Source of the DNA: Pseudomonas viridiflava
Lineage (GTDB): Bacteria; Pseudomonadota; Gammaproteobacteria; Pseudomonadales; Pseudomonadaceae
Length of the DNA: 52,553 nt
Direction: 5' to 3'
Assembly: GCF_001642795.1 (NCBI RefSeq)
Contig: NZ_LKEH01000017.1
Location: 158,824 to 211,376, forward strand
This document shows positions 1 through 9,633 of this stretch, piece after piece; the stretch's first letter is position 1; each line of letters opens with the position of its first letter. The notes beneath the pieces are model-generated. The model was not told where the DNA came from and did no database searches. It worked only from the letters and a program-made list of their open reading frames with translations. The position numbers were made by a program, and so were the translations under genes.

Positions 1-59
1 CCGATCATGCCCATGCTTGTGCTCAGCGTTATACCCGAATCTTGCTGCGACCACCGACT

Positions 60-145
60 GTGGGAGGCGGCTTGCCGGCGATGCTTTTTCTGAAGCGACC
101 TGTCAGTGACTGAACTGACGCCATCGCCGGCAAGCCGCCTCCCAC
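60..145. repeat. REP-like inverted pair
   Basis: A 24-base sequence at 60-83 is repeated as its exact reverse complement at 122-145, with a 38-base spacer. The arms contain the GCCGGCAAGCCGCCTCCCAC core familiar from repetitive extragenic palindromes of pseudomonads. Two facing REPs with a short spacer fit a REPIN-type doublet. It lies downstream of the flavin reductase-like gene and could form a large hairpin in its transcript. Confidence 0.8.
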
Positions 146-202
146 GGGGTATGCATTCAGTCAGTCACTTTCGTTTTGCCCCCCCGTTTTGCGCGTCTTG
201 CG

Positions 203-242
203 GACTTGTGTATAACGCTGAGCGCGGAGTGGGAACGATCAT
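203..242. repeat. Dispersed intergenic repeat fragment
   Basis: This stretch contains GACTTGTGTATAACGCTGAG followed by a GTGGGAACGATCAT block. The same words, partly as reverse complement, recur at 34219-34392 and 52393-52450, and a short piece (CTCAGCGTTATA) occurs near position 24. It is therefore one copy or fragment of a dispersed intergenic repeat. No gene is visible in 1-268. Confidence 0.6.
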
Positions 243-268
243 CGACCTCACACTGATCGCAGCAACGC

Positions 269-853
269 TCAATCCGCTTCTGTTTCCACCACTGCAGCGT
301 CGCCAATGGTGTAGAAATGCCCGCCTGCCACGTAGTGCAGGCTGCGCCATTTCGGGTCGGCTGTTTCGAATTCCCAGTGTCCGTCACGGAACACGCGGGT
401 ATCCGCCCAGGCACCGACGACTTCGGCGATGAACAGGTCGTAGGTCTGCTCGTTATGGGGCTCAGGGATGACCTTGCAGATCAGCCAGGCCGAACACCCA
501 GCCACCAGCGGCGTGTCGTGACCTTCAATTCGGAACAGTTCTGCGCCCGCCTTCTCCAGTTTGTCCGGCGTGAAGATCAGGCTCTGGGTGCCCACTTCAA
601 ACGTCAGATTCAACTGGTCGCGATTGGGCACCTGCAGGGCAAAGTAACCGCTGTTTTCCACCAGGCTGCGGGTTTTGGTCATCTTGTCGATCACCAGCGT
701 CACCTTGGGCGGCGAGAAGTCCAGCGCACAGGCCCAGGCCGCGGCCATGACGTTATGAACGCCACCGTGAGCGGATGACACCAGCACGGTAGGACCGTGA
801 TTGAGCAGGCGGTAGGCCTTTTCCATCTCGACTGGGCGGATATGATTGTCCAC
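269..853 (-). CDS. Flavin reductase-like (FMN-binding split-barrel) protein
   Basis: A 194-residue protein resembling the flavin reductase-like family, which binds FMN in a split-barrel fold. The N-terminal part has the family pattern of VLVSSAHGGVHNVMAAAW followed by a LDFSPPKVTLVIDK strand, and residues GYFALQVPN match the usual flavin-contact region. The start is a GTG at 853, preceded by a GAGGG ribosome site at suitable spacing. The gene is divergent from the MobA-like gene. The substrate cannot be told from sequence; members reduce free flavin or use bound FMN on small molecules. Confidence 0.8.
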   Translation of the reverse strand: MDNHIRPVEMEKAYRLLNHGPTVLVSSAHGGVHNVMAAAWACALDFSPPKVTLVIDKMTKTRSLVENSGYFALQVPNRDQLNLTFEVGTQSLIFTPDKLEKAGAELFRIEGHDTPLVAGCSAWLICKVIPEPHNEQTYDLFIAEVVGAWADTRVFRDGHWEFETADPKWRSLHYVAGGHFYTIGDAAVVETEAD

Positions 854-998
854 GTGAAACCCTCGAAAATGTAAATCTTGTCACTGCAAAAAGGCAGCGG
901 AATCAGGCATTGTGCGTGTCTCACGCGTAGGTCATCGTGTGTCTGTGTGGATGACGAACCGGCCCTGTTCCCTTCACCTTTTTTCAAAAGGCTTCGGA

Positions 999-1622
999 TT
1001 GACCAGCATAGACAGCCCATTTCCCCAAGTGTTCGCCCTGCTCCTTGCCGCAGGTCGCAGTCGCCGTTTCGATGGTGACAAGCGTCGCGCCACTCTGCCC
1101 TGCGGTCGCACCATGCTGCGCGCAAGCATCGACAACGCCGTGGGCGCATTCAGCGAGGTCTGGGTGGTTGTGAGAGAAGAGGATGATGCGGACCTGCTGG
1201 GCATTCCGCAGCAAGTGACAGTGGTACGCAGTCCGCAGGCCGATCTGGGCATGGGACACAGTCTGGCCAGCGGTATCGAGGCACTCATGCCATCCCGCGC
1301 CGACGCGGTGGCTGTGCTGTTGGCTGACATGCCGTGGATACAACCCGCCACCCTGCAAGCCCTTGCCCGCATGGCCAATCCAGGGCGTATCGCCCTGCCC
1401 GGCCACGACGGACAACGCGGGCATCCGGTGATCATCGGGCGCGAGTTCTGGCCGTTATTGCTGAACCTTGAAGGCGATCAAGGCGCAAAATCGATCATCA
1501 AAAGCCATCCTGAGCTGTGCGATGTGCTGGTGTGTGAGGATCCCGGCATCCTGCGCGACGCCGATACGCAGGAGGCGCTGACACTTGCCTGCCAGACGTT
1601 CGTCAAAGCTGCTGGCGACTGA
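999..1622 (+). CDS. MobA-like nucleotidyltransferase (molybdenum cofactor modification)
   Basis: About 207 residues. The N-terminus carries the nucleotidyltransferase signature LLLAAGRSRRF, and a central VLLADMPWI gives the metal-binding aspartate region seen in MobA and MocA proteins. These enzymes attach CMP or GMP to molybdopterin. I chose the TTG at 999 because AAAAGG lies seven bases upstream and the signature then falls about 12 residues in; an ATG at 912 would add a tail without family resemblance. The last 20 bases overlap the 3' end of the convergent XdhC-family gene. Being next to a molybdenum hydroxylase operon, it probably makes the dinucleotide cofactor for that enzyme (MocA-type cytidylyltransfer is inferred). 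Confidence 0.8.
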   Translation: MTSIDSPFPQVFALLLAAGRSRRFDGDKRRATLPCGRTMLRASIDNAVGAFSEVWVVVREEDDADLLGIPQQVTVVRSPQADLGMGHSLASGIEALMPSRADAVAVLLADMPWIQPATLQALARMANPGRIALPGHDGQRGHPVIIGREFWPLLLNLEGDQGAKSIIKSHPELCDVLVCEDPGILRDADTQEALTLACQTFVKAAGD

Positions 1623-2571
1623 CCCCGTTGGCTACCCGCAGGATATCGGCCATCACTGCAATGGCGATCTCGGCCGGGGTCTTGCTGCCCAGATTGAGGC
1701 CGATGGGCGCATGAATCCGCGCCAGTGCCTCGTCATCCAGTCCGCCGATCCGTGCCAGTCGCTCCTTGCGCTTGCTGCTGGTGCGCATCGAACCCATGGC
1801 ACCGATGTAAAACGCCTCGGTGCGCACAGCTTCAAGCATGGTCAGATCATCCAGCTTCGGATCGTGAGTCAGGGCCAGCACAGCCGTTGACGCATGACAG
1901 CCGCCTTCGGCAATGAAAACCGCAGGCAGCACGTCGCGCACTTCGACACCCGGCATCGAGAAGCCGGCCGTGACTTCGGTACGAGGGTCACAAACGATGA
2001 CTTCATAGCCCATGGCAACGGCAAAACTGGCGCAGAATTCGGCCACCGGCGACAGCCCGGCCAACAGCACGCGGTAGACCGCGCCCATGCGGATGCTGAT
2101 GCGTTCCCCCTCGACCTGCACCCGCGACTCGCCCAACGCAGCCGGACCGGTACTGCGCTGGACACCGCCCAGCACGACCTCGCGGCCGATCACCGTGCGT
2201 CCGGCAAGGGCCTGTTCTACTGCGGCCAGATGCCGGTCGGTTTCAGGGCTGGGCGTCATGCATTCGATCAGCACATCCAGCACACCGCCACACGGCAGCG
2301 CCAGAGTCGGTGCCAGACCGCCCTCCCCGTAACGCACGATCTGGTTGACCGGCTCGAACTGCCCGGCCGTCAACCGCTCCAGAAAGTCTTCCTCCACGCA
2401 GCCGCCGGACAGTGACCCTCGATGTTCGCCACTGCTCAGCGCGACCAGCATCGCCCCCGGTCCGCGCGGAGCGGAACCGAAGGTCGAGAGCACGGTGCAG
2501 AGCCACACGGATTTGCCTGTCGCCAGCCAGTCACGCGCCTGCTGAATGACCTGCAAGTCAAGTTGCTTCAT
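1603..2571 (-). CDS. paoD: XdhC/PaoD-family molybdenum cofactor insertion chaperone
   Basis: A 322-residue XdhC/CoxI-family protein. The N-terminal domain shows TVLSTFGSAPRGPGAML and GSLSGGCVEEDF, typical of the family, and the C-terminal Rossmann-like part has FYIGAMGSMRTSSKRKERL. Such proteins bind the mature molybdopterin cofactor and insert it into a partner molybdoenzyme without being part of the final enzyme. It is the last gene of the operon, two bases after the large-subunit gene, in the same order and nearly the same length (about 318 residues) as E. coli PaoD. Confidence 0.85.
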   Translation of the reverse strand: MKQLDLQVIQQARDWLATGKSVWLCTVLSTFGSAPRGPGAMLVALSSGEHRGSLSGGCVEEDFLERLTAGQFEPVNQIVRYGEGGLAPTLALPCGGVLDVLIECMTPSPETDRHLAAVEQALAGRTVIGREVVLGGVQRSTGPAALGESRVQVEGERISIRMGAVYRVLLAGLSPVAEFCASFAVAMGYEVIVCDPRTEVTAGFSMPGVEVRDVLPAVFIAEGGCHASTAVLALTHDPKLDDLTMLEAVRTEAFYIGAMGSMRTSSKRKERLARIGGLDDEALARIHAPIGLNLGSKTPAEIAIAVMADILRVANGVSRQQL

Positions 2572-2573
2572 CT

Positions 2574-4790
2574 CTACAGCCCTGCCATCAGCTTTTCTTT
2601 GGTGATGGGCAAATTGCGCACCCGTTTGCCCGTGGCGTGGTACACGGCGTTCGCTACAGCAGCGGCCAGACCGGTCACGCCGATTTCGCCGATGCCACGC
2701 GCGCCAAACTCACCGATATTGTGGTCCGGGTAATCCAGCAGGATGACGTCGATTTCGGGCTGGTCCGCATGCACGGGAACCACGTACTCAGCGTAGTTGT
2801 TGTTGACCGGCAAACCGGTACGCGGGTCGTACTCGGCGGCTTCGAACATGGCCATGCCGATGCCCATCACGATTGCGCCCTCAACCTGATTGCGCGCCGC
2901 CAGCGGGTTGACCACCTTGCCGACGTCGATGGCGCTGACCACTCGCGAGACACGCAGGCTTGAGATGCCCGGATCCCAGCGCACCTCGACAAAATGCACA
3001 CCAAACGAGCGGAACGAGAACTTGTCGGAAGATTGCATGCCGCTCTGAAAATTGCCTTCGGCACGAGACAGACGCTGACCTTTCAGGACGTCGACAAAGC
3101 TGACGCGCTGCTCACCGGACACAAGTTGACCGTCTTCGACCTTGATCGAATCAACCTGCTGACCTGCAAAGGCCGCATTCTTGCCCACCGAATACTGACG
3201 AAGTTTCTGCAACGCTTCGCGCGTGGCACCGGCAATCGCCGGCATCACACTGGCGGTAACCCAGGAACCGCCGGACACCGGACCCGCAGGAAACGATGAG
3301 CTGCCCAGCTCCACTTCAACGCGCTCCATCGGGATGCCGGTGAGCTGGCTGACAGTCTGGGCGATGATGGTGTACGTACCGGTGCCGATGTCCTGCAAAC
3401 CGCACTGCGCCAGGGCGGTGCCGTCGGAGCGCAGGATCACTCGTGCATCGGTCGGCACCTGAAAGGCCTCCCAGTTGCAGGCACCCATGCCGTAACCGAT
3501 GATCTCATCGCCGTCGCGCATCGAGCCAACCTCGGCCTTGCGCGCCTGCCAGCCGAAACGCTCGGCCGCCTGATCAATGGCTTCCGGCAAGTGATTGCTG
3601 GACCACGGCAGGCTCTGACTCTGGTCCATCTCCGACAGATTGAGCTTGCGAAACGCCAGCGGGTCCATGCCGTTGGCCAGCGCCAGTTCGTCGATAGCCG
3701 ATTCCAGCGCAAACAGGCCCGGTGCAGCGCCAGGCGCACGCATCGAAGTCGGCGTACCGCGGTTGACCGCAGCAATTCGGTGACTGACCAGCACGTTGTC
3801 GCAGCCGTACAGGCTCTTGGTCACGCCGCCACAGGTTTCGGTGTAGTCGTCGAGCGTCGAAGTGCTGTTGAAGGACTCGTGACGGATAGAGACCAGCTTG
3901 CCGTTCGCATCGCTGGCCAGACGCAGTCGCTGCCGCGTTTCCGGACGATGACCGACCGTGGTGAACATTTGCGCGCGGGGCAGTACCAACTGGACCGGGC
4001 GTTGGGTCACCTTTGACGCTGCACAGGCGGCGACCGAGTGCGGCCATGGCCAGAGCTTGCCACCGAACCCGGAACCAATGAACGGCGCACGCACCTCGAC
4101 ACGGTCCGGCGGCAGATCGAATACGTTTGCCAGCAGATTGCGATGGTTCACGACACCCTGAGTGCTTTCATACACATAGAGCTTGCCGTCCTGCCACCAC
4201 GCGGTGCTCGCGTGCATCTCCATCGGGTTATGCACTTCGACCGGTGTGGTGTAGGTCTGATCGACCTTTCTGCTCGCGGCGAGGAACGCCCCGTCCGGGT
4301 TGCCACGTGTATGTCCGGCACCGCCGTCGCGGGCGCCATTGTTGCGCAGCGCTTCCTGCAAATCCTTGACCGGCTTGTTCTCCTGATAGTCGACCTTGAC
4401 CCGATGAGCCGCAGCCCTGGCCTGCTCGAAACTCTCGGCCACGACCAGCGCCACGAACTGGCCTGGGTAATAGACCCGATCATCCTCGAATGGCAGGCGA
4501 TGCTCGTCGGCCTTGCTCGCCGACAACAGCGTCGCAAAACTGAACGCCGTTTCAGGCGTACGGTGCAACTCGGGAAAATGGCCGTGATGGAAAACTTCGA
4601 CCACGCCGGGCATTTTGCGCGCGTCCTGATCGTTGACCGCGAGTATCCGGCCACTGCCGATGGTGCTGTAGACGCCGTACGCGTACAGCATGTCTTTCAT
4701 GGGGTGGTCGGCGGCATAACGCGCCTCGCCACTGACTTTCTTGCCGCCGTCGATACGACGCTGCGGGATGCCGATAATCTGTTCGCTCAT
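2574..4790 (-). CDS. paoC: Aldehyde oxidoreductase molybdenum-binding subunit (PaoC type)
   Basis: A 738-residue xanthine dehydrogenase-family large subunit, close to the 732 residues of PaoC. It starts with an aldehyde oxidase hammerhead domain (about 15-130), followed by the molybdopterin-binding region with FIGSGFGGKLWPWPH and GTPTSMRAPGAAPG segments. Near the C-terminus GEFGARGIGEIGVTG holds the conserved glutamate that acts as catalytic base in this family. It would oxidise aldehydes to acids together with the two small subunits, probably in the periplasm because the 2Fe-2S subunit carries a Tat signal. It follows paoB by nine bases. Confidence 0.88.
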   Translation of the reverse strand: MSEQIIGIPQRRIDGGKKVSGEARYAADHPMKDMLYAYGVYSTIGSGRILAVNDQDARKMPGVVEVFHHGHFPELHRTPETAFSFATLLSASKADEHRLPFEDDRVYYPGQFVALVVAESFEQARAAAHRVKVDYQENKPVKDLQEALRNNGARDGGAGHTRGNPDGAFLAASRKVDQTYTTPVEVHNPMEMHASTAWWQDGKLYVYESTQGVVNHRNLLANVFDLPPDRVEVRAPFIGSGFGGKLWPWPHSVAACAASKVTQRPVQLVLPRAQMFTTVGHRPETRQRLRLASDANGKLVSIRHESFNSTSTLDDYTETCGGVTKSLYGCDNVLVSHRIAAVNRGTPTSMRAPGAAPGLFALESAIDELALANGMDPLAFRKLNLSEMDQSQSLPWSSNHLPEAIDQAAERFGWQARKAEVGSMRDGDEIIGYGMGACNWEAFQVPTDARVILRSDGTALAQCGLQDIGTGTYTIIAQTVSQLTGIPMERVEVELGSSSFPAGPVSGGSWVTASVMPAIAGATREALQKLRQYSVGKNAAFAGQQVDSIKVEDGQLVSGEQRVSFVDVLKGQRLSRAEGNFQSGMQSSDKFSFRSFGVHFVEVRWDPGISSLRVSRVVSAIDVGKVVNPLAARNQVEGAIVMGIGMAMFEAAEYDPRTGLPVNNNYAEYVVPVHADQPEIDVILLDYPDHNIGEFGARGIGEIGVTGLAAAVANAVYHATGKRVRNLPITKEKLMAGL

Positions 4791-4799
4791 GGAAAATTC

Positions 4800-5783
4800 C
4801 TACGCCGTTAGGTCACGAAGGTTACGGACGATGACCTGCTCACCCAGCGGGATCTTGAAGGCGTTGTGTTCATAGGCTTTGGAGCCTTTCATGGCCAGGG
4901 CAGCCACCCTGGCGAAGGTGTCCATGTCGGCACGCTGACCGATCAGAGCACGCTCGGCCTCGACCGCGCGCCACGGTTTGGTGCCGACGCCGCCCAGCGC
5001 GATGCGCGCGTCGGTGACACGTTTGCCGTCCGTCACCACGATGATCGCGCTGGAGGCCAGGGCGAACTGATAGGAGGTGCGGTCACGCAGCTTCAGATAA
5101 CCGGAACGACTGCCCGACAGCGGCGCGTCGAGGGTCACGTGGGTGACCAGTTCATGAGGCGCCAGCGCATGCTCGCGTTCAGGTGTGTTGCCCGGCAGCA
5201 AGTGGAAGTCGGCGAAAGGAATGTCCCGGCTGCCACTCGGCCCCTGCACAGTGACCTGCGCGCCCACTGCCGCCATGCCCACGCACATGTCCGAAGGATG
5301 GGTCGCAATGCAGTGATCGCTGGTGCCCAGTACGGCGTGCACGCTGCGGTTCATCCCGCCGATGGCGGCGCAGCCTGAGCCCGGCTCACGCTTGTTGCAG
5401 GCCGAGATCCCGTCGCGAAAGTACGGGCATCGCACGCGCTGCATGAGGTTGCCTGCCGTGGTGGCCTTGTTGCGCAGTTGCGTGGAAGCACCTGCCAGCA
5501 GGGCTTGCGACAGGACCGGATAGCGCTCCCGGACCAGAGGATGACTGGCCAGCGCCGTATTGCTGACCAGCGCGCCAATGCGCAGACGGCCGTCCGGCAG
5601 CGATTCGATCTGCTTGAGTGCCAGGTGATTGATATCCACCAGTTGCCCGGGTTGCATGATGTCGAGCTTGACCAGGTCCAGCAGCGTCGTGCCGCCTGCC
5701 AGATAGAAACGCTCACCCTCGCCTGAAGCCGTACTGACGGCCTGTGCAGGTGTGGTGGCCTTTGCATAATCGAAGGTTCTCAT
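4800..5783 (-). CDS. paoB: Aldehyde oxidoreductase FAD-binding subunit (PaoB type)
   Basis: A 327-residue FAD-binding subunit of the molybdenum hydroxylase family. FYLAGGTTLLDLVKLD is the flavin pyrophosphate loop and TTAGNLMQRVRCPYFRDG is the second FAD motif. After that come four cysteines (in RCPYFRDGISACNKREPGSG and C-A-A-I), matching the extra segment that binds a [4Fe-4S] cluster in PaoB-like subunits and that is missing in plain CoxM-type subunits. Its ATG overlaps the paoA stop codon by one base (TGATG), implying coupled translation. Confidence 0.88.
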   Translation of the reverse strand: MRTFDYAKATTPAQAVSTASGEGERFYLAGGTTLLDLVKLDIMQPGQLVDINHLALKQIESLPDGRLRIGALVSNTALASHPLVRERYPVLSQALLAGASTQLRNKATTAGNLMQRVRCPYFRDGISACNKREPGSGCAAIGGMNRSVHAVLGTSDHCIATHPSDMCVGMAAVGAQVTVQGPSGSRDIPFADFHLLPGNTPEREHALAPHELVTHVTLDAPLSGSRSGYLKLRDRTSYQFALASSAIIVVTDGKRVTDARIALGGVGTKPWRAVEAERALIGQRADMDTFARVAALAMKGSKAYEHNAFKIPLGEQVIVRNLRDLTA

Positions 5784-6463
5784 CAGACCGTTCCCCCTGC
5801 CTTCGGCATCTTCGAGCGCGCCGACTGCACCGCCGACAGAATGTTCTTGTAGGCCCCGCAGCGGCAGATGTTGCCGCTCATGGCTTCGCGGACGCTGGCG
5901 TCATCGGAGGGGATATTCGGGTCGTTGAGAATCGCCACGGCGCTCATGATCTGGCCCGAGGTGCAATAACCGCACTGATAGGCATCGTGTTCCCAGAAAG
6001 CTTCCTGCACCGGATGCAGCTTGCCGTTCTCGGCGAGCCCTTCGATGGTGGTGATGCTGTCGCCATCGTGCTGAATGGCAATCGACAGGCAGGAGTTGAT
6101 GGCCACCCCGTTGACCAGCAGCGTGCATGCCCCGCACTGGCCGTGATCACAGCCTTTCTTGGTGCCGGTCAGTTGCAGGCGGTCACGCAGAACATCAAGG
6201 AGGACGGCATTGGCCGGTACGTTCAGCGCGTGAGTCTGGCCATTGACCTTCAATTGAATGCGGTACTCGCCGACGCCGGGGGCGTCAGTGTCTTCCACCA
6301 CGACCGGCGCAGGCGCAGGCGCGGCCTGGAGCATCCCGTCGGCAGGTATCCATGTCGACAGGGTCGCGGCGGCGATTCCAGACGCTCCGAACTTCAGAAA
6401 ATTGCGTCGTGAAGGCTGCACGGCGTCGGCGACAGTTCCTTTGTGCGTCTTGGTATCACTCAT
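5783..6463 (-). CDS. paoA: Aldehyde oxidoreductase 2Fe-2S subunit with Tat signal (PaoA type)
   Basis: About 226 residues. The N-terminus has a twin-arginine motif, SRRNFLKFGASGIAAATLS, so the assembled heterotrimer should be exported folded to the periplasm. After the signal come the plant-type ferredoxin cluster motif CDHGQCGACTLLVNG and a second cluster domain with CGYCTSGQI and GNICRCGAY. These eight cysteines carry two [2Fe-2S] clusters passing electrons from the molybdenum site to FAD. The ATG at 6463 is favoured over an in-frame GTG at 6472 because AGGTGA sits just upstream. It is the first gene of paoABCD. Confidence 0.9.
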   Translation of the reverse strand: MSDTKTHKGTVADAVQPSRRNFLKFGASGIAAATLSTWIPADGMLQAAPAPAPVVVEDTDAPGVGEYRIQLKVNGQTHALNVPANAVLLDVLRDRLQLTGTKKGCDHGQCGACTLLVNGVAINSCLSIAIQHDGDSITTIEGLAENGKLHPVQEAFWEHDAYQCGYCTSGQIMSAVAILNDPNIPSDDASVREAMSGNICRCGAYKNILSAVQSARSKMPKAGGTV

Positions 6464-7449
6464 CAGAATCACCTTGTCATAGCCGTCACTGCTGTGAAGT
6501 GGCGGGCGTTATTTATTGTGCTGGGCGTGGTGGTGTGGCGAGGGCTGGTTCAGGTCCCTTCAACGCATGCAGTCCGGGCAGACACGTGCCCGGAGCGTCA
6601 TGGCATTACGGTTGGCATATGTCTTTAACTGACTGACACGCTGAAAGTTCAACGTTTTGGTCCAGGTTCAGATCAGGCAGCTGTTGCGGGATGTTTACGG
6701 ATCACCGTCTTTGGCGCGCGACATTCAGGACGAGCAGCGCCGGGACATGCATTGGCCGAGTAATGACGTTAGCACCCGACTCAATGGAGCATTAGCTGCC
6801 GCGCGTTACTTGAAGTCATGAGGAATGCTCATCAATCGTCGGCATTGAACCTGCACGACCTCGGTCGGGCTGGTATGCGGCGGGTTCCGAGCGGAACGAG
6901 GGGCAAATGACCATGCCGTATTTCGGCCAGAACACGGTTTCCTGTCAAGGTTATGGCGAGCGTGACGATAAAGGCTGGACACGCCTTGTTTCGTTTGGTC
7001 GGGCGTAAGGATGTCGGTGTGTAGATAACACCTCGCGTAGACACCTCACAATATGCGAAAATGCCGCGTCTTGCCGATATGGCACCATGGCGTGCCGTCT
7101 AGGACGAGCACAAAAAATACGCCTCAGAGCGTGTCTCCATGACCCCCATGCGGCGTCCAAGACTCCGTGAACAGGCTGATCAGATGCGCATTGCGCAATA
7201 CGACGGGATTTATTTCCCGATGTTGCGTTGCATCAATTGGCACATGTCGCTTCATGACGCTGAATCCAACGACGATAAGAAGCCAGCGCAGTAGGACATA
7301 AAGTGAGGTCTTGAGCAGTATTGTATTGGCCTTGTATGTCCACCTCTAGCCCCTGAAGGTGCGGGCGTTTGTCGCATGCTTGCGGTGTACGCAGAATCCG
7401 GATCCCCCAGGAGCTGTCGGCGGATGGCATTTATCAAATGGATTACAGC
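6464..7449. other. Gene-poor intergenic region
   Basis: Nearly 1 kb between divergent paoA and mqo has no reading frame I can support. The only open frames are short, lack family resemblance and lie in several phases. A seven-pair hairpin (CCGGGCA/TGCCCGG, 6574-6593) is present without a T tract. The region must hold the promoters of both flanking genes, but I cannot assign clear -35/-10 boxes. It may be a decayed gene or a long leader for mqo. Confidence 0.5.
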
Positions 7450-9096
7450 ATGTTGAAGAAAGTGAACACGGCCCTTCTGGGTCTGGCGATGTCGCTCGGG
7501 ATGATGCCCGCGCACTCCGCCGAAGCCAAGAAAGTAGATGTACTGATGGTCGGCGGCGGCATCATGAGCGCCACCCTGGCAGTCTGGCTCAACGAGCTTG
7601 AGCCGAGCTGGTCCATGGAAATGGTCGAGCGCCTCGATGGCGTGGCCGAAGAAAGCTCCAACGGCTGGAACAACGCCGGTACCGGTCACTCCGCCCTGGC
7701 CGAGCTGAACTACACCCCGGAAGACAAGAACGGCAACGTCGACATCTCCAAGGCCATCGAGATCAACGAAGCGTTCCAGATCTCTCGTCAATTCTGGTCC
7801 TGGCAGGTCAAGACCGGCGTTCTGAAGAACCCGCGTTCGTTCATCAACTCCACGCCGCACATGAGCTTCGTGTGGGGCGACGACAACATCAAGTTCCTGC
7901 GCAAGCGTTACGCAGCACTGCAAACGAGCCCGCTGTTCAGCGGCATGCAGTACTCCGAGGACCACGAGCAGATCAAGAAGTGGGTTCCATTGATGATGGA
8001 AGGTCGTGACCCGGCGCAGAAGCTGGCCGTGACCTGGAGCCCGATTGGCACCGACGTGAACTTCGGCGAGATCACCCGTCAGTTCGTCGCCAACCTGCAG
8101 ACCAAATCCAACTTCGATCTGAAGCTGTCGAGTGAAGTCCAGGACATCACCCGCAATGACGACGGCAGCTGGCGCGTCAAGTACAAGAACCTGAAAGACG
8201 GTACCGAAACCGAGACCGATACCAAGTTCCTGTTCATCGGCGCCGGCGGTGCCGCACTGCACCTGCTGCAAGAGTCGGGCATTCCTGAAGCCAAGGAATA
8301 CGGCGGCTTCCCGGTCGGCGGTTCGTGGCTGGTGACCGAGAACCCTACCCTGGCCATGCAACACATGGGCAAGGCTTACGGTATCGCGTCCACTGGCGCG
8401 CCACCCATGTCGGTTCCGCACCTGGACACCCGTGTTCTGGACGGCAAGCGCGTGATCCTGTTTGGCCCATTCGCCACCTTCTCCACGAAGTTCCTGAAAA
8501 ACGGTTCCTACCTGGACCTGCTGACCAGCACCACCACGCATAACGTGTGGCCAATGACCCGCGTCGGCATCGCTCAGTACCCACTGATCGAATACCTGGC
8601 TGGCCAGGTCATGATGTCCGATGACGACCGTTTTGCTGCCCTGCAGCAGTACTTCCCGAACGCCAAGAAAGAAGACTGGCGCCTGATGCAGGCCGGTCAG
8701 CGCGTTCAGATCATCAAGCGTGACGAAGAGAAAGGCGGCGTCCTGAAACTGGGTACCGAAATCGTTGCTTCCAAGGACGGCTCCATTGCCGGTCTGCTGG
8801 GCGCTTCGCCAGGTGCTTCGACGGCTGCTCCGATCATGCTCGGCGTGCTTGAGAAAGTGTTCAAGGACAAGGTAGCGACTCCGGCCTGGCAGGAAAAACT
8901 GCACCAGATCGTTCCAAGCTACGGCACCAAGCTGAACGAAAACCCGGATCGCGTTGCACAGGAATGGGCCTACACCGCCGAAACCCTGCAACTGACTCCA
9001 CCGCCACCTGTAAACAAGGCAACGGCCGCTGCTGCGCCTGCTGCCCAGCCTGCAGAGAAGCGTGAAAGCAACCCTGCCAGTGACATGGCGCTGTAA
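7450..9096 (+). CDS. mqo: Malate:quinone oxidoreductase
   Basis: About 548 residues. Mqo oxidises malate to oxaloacetate at the membrane and passes electrons through FAD to the quinone pool, as an NAD-independent step of the citric acid cycle. The dinucleotide-binding motif [19 protein letters not shown] is followed by [20 protein letters not shown], the hallmark of Mqo. The start [17 protein letters not shown] gives a signal-like hydrophobic stretch ending at AHSAEA; this fits the subgroup of pseudomonad Mqo with an N-terminal leader. An upstream in-frame ATG at 7438 is also possible. The C-terminal tail is alanine- and proline-rich. The gene stands alone, with two hairpins after the stop. 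Confidence 0.95.
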   Translation: MLKKVNTALLGLAMSLGMMPAHSAEAKKVDVLMVGGGIMSATLAVWLNELEPSWSMEMVERLDGVAEESSNGWNNAGTGHSALAELNYTPEDKNGNVDISKAIEINEAFQISRQFWSWQVKTGVLKNPRSFINSTPHMSFVWGDDNIKFLRKRYAALQTSPLFSGMQYSEDHEQIKKWVPLMMEGRDPAQKLAVTWSPIGTDVNFGEITRQFVANLQTKSNFDLKLSSEVQDITRNDDGSWRVKYKNLKDGTETETDTKFLFIGAGGAALHLLQESGIPEAKEYGGFPVGGSWLVTENPTLAMQHMGKAYGIASTGAPPMSVPHLDTRVLDGKRVILFGPFATFSTKFLKNGSYLDLLTSTTTHNVWPMTRVGIAQYPLIEYLAGQVMMSDDDRFAALQQYFPNAKKEDWRLMQAGQRVQIIKRDEEKGGVLKLGTEIVASKDGSIAGLLGASPGASTAAPIMLGVLEKVFKDKVATPAWQEKLHQIVPSYGTKLNENPDRVAQEWAYTAETLQLTPPPPVNKATAAAAPAAQPAEKRESNPASDMAL

Positions 9097-9116
9097 GGCC
9101 CTCAAGCCTGAAGCAA

Positions 9117-9145
9117 GGCCCTGCCGGATCTGATCTGGCAGGGCC
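9117..9145 (+). terminator. Hairpin after mqo
   Basis: A perfect nine-pair inverted repeat, GGCCCTGCC at 9117-9125 and GGCAGGGCC at 9137-9145, starts about 20 bases after the mqo stop codon. It lacks a following T tract, so it may protect the 3' end rather than terminate by itself. Confidence 0.55.
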
Positions 9146-9162
9146 AACCAATGTCACCATGA

Positions 9163-9204
9163 ACACCCTGCAAGAGCGCCGCTTTTGCAGGGTGTTTTTG
9201 TTTT
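9163..9204 (+). terminator. Rho-independent terminator of mqo
   Basis: ACACCCTGCAA (9163-9173) pairs with TTGCAGGGTGT (9185-9195) and is followed by TTTTGTTTT, a classical intrinsic terminator for mqo. Confidence 0.85.
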
Positions 9205-9633
9205 ATCGTCCGATCAGACACTTCATGGCAACGTCCTGTTGCGCAACGTGAATCCGCCTGAAAGGTGCTGTTTTACCCGCCGCTGACAACGCAAGGAATA
9301 ATTAACGGCTGACAGCCCGAGTGTCGGCGCATTTCTTGCTGCACTGTTTGCAAAAAAACAGGTCAGAATATTTCTGACCTGCGCGCCTGCCCGTCCCCGT
9401 GGGGAATCATGGGTGGAAAACCCGTCACGCATGTCCGTATCCATCCCCTGTTTGGCCGAATCATACCCCTTGGTGTAATAAGTAATTGATTCAAATGCTA
9501 TAAGCTCGGCCGGTCATGACTACGTCAGGGTAGGCAATAAACAACCCGCTCCCAGCGCCGGTGCACAGATCGACACCGTCATGCTCCGCCACGATGCGCA
9601 AGCACTGCTGTTACTTCTGATACAGGTCTAACC
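9205..9633. other. Intergenic region upstream of the winged-helix regulator
   Basis: About 430 bases with no supported gene. A more AT-rich patch near 9465-9505 (with TAATAAGTAATTGATT and CTATAAG) is the likeliest promoter area for the downstream regulator, but spacing between candidate boxes is poor and I do not assign a promoter. Confidence 0.4.

Noticed and set aside
6443..6636. Short hydrophobic open frames upstream of paoA
   Set aside because: They overlap the paoA start on the other strand, occur in two frames and have no recognisable family.
7252..9147. A 631-residue open frame opposite mqo
   Set aside because: It is antisense to a clear Mqo gene, has no family likeness, and is explained by codon bias of GC-rich DNA.
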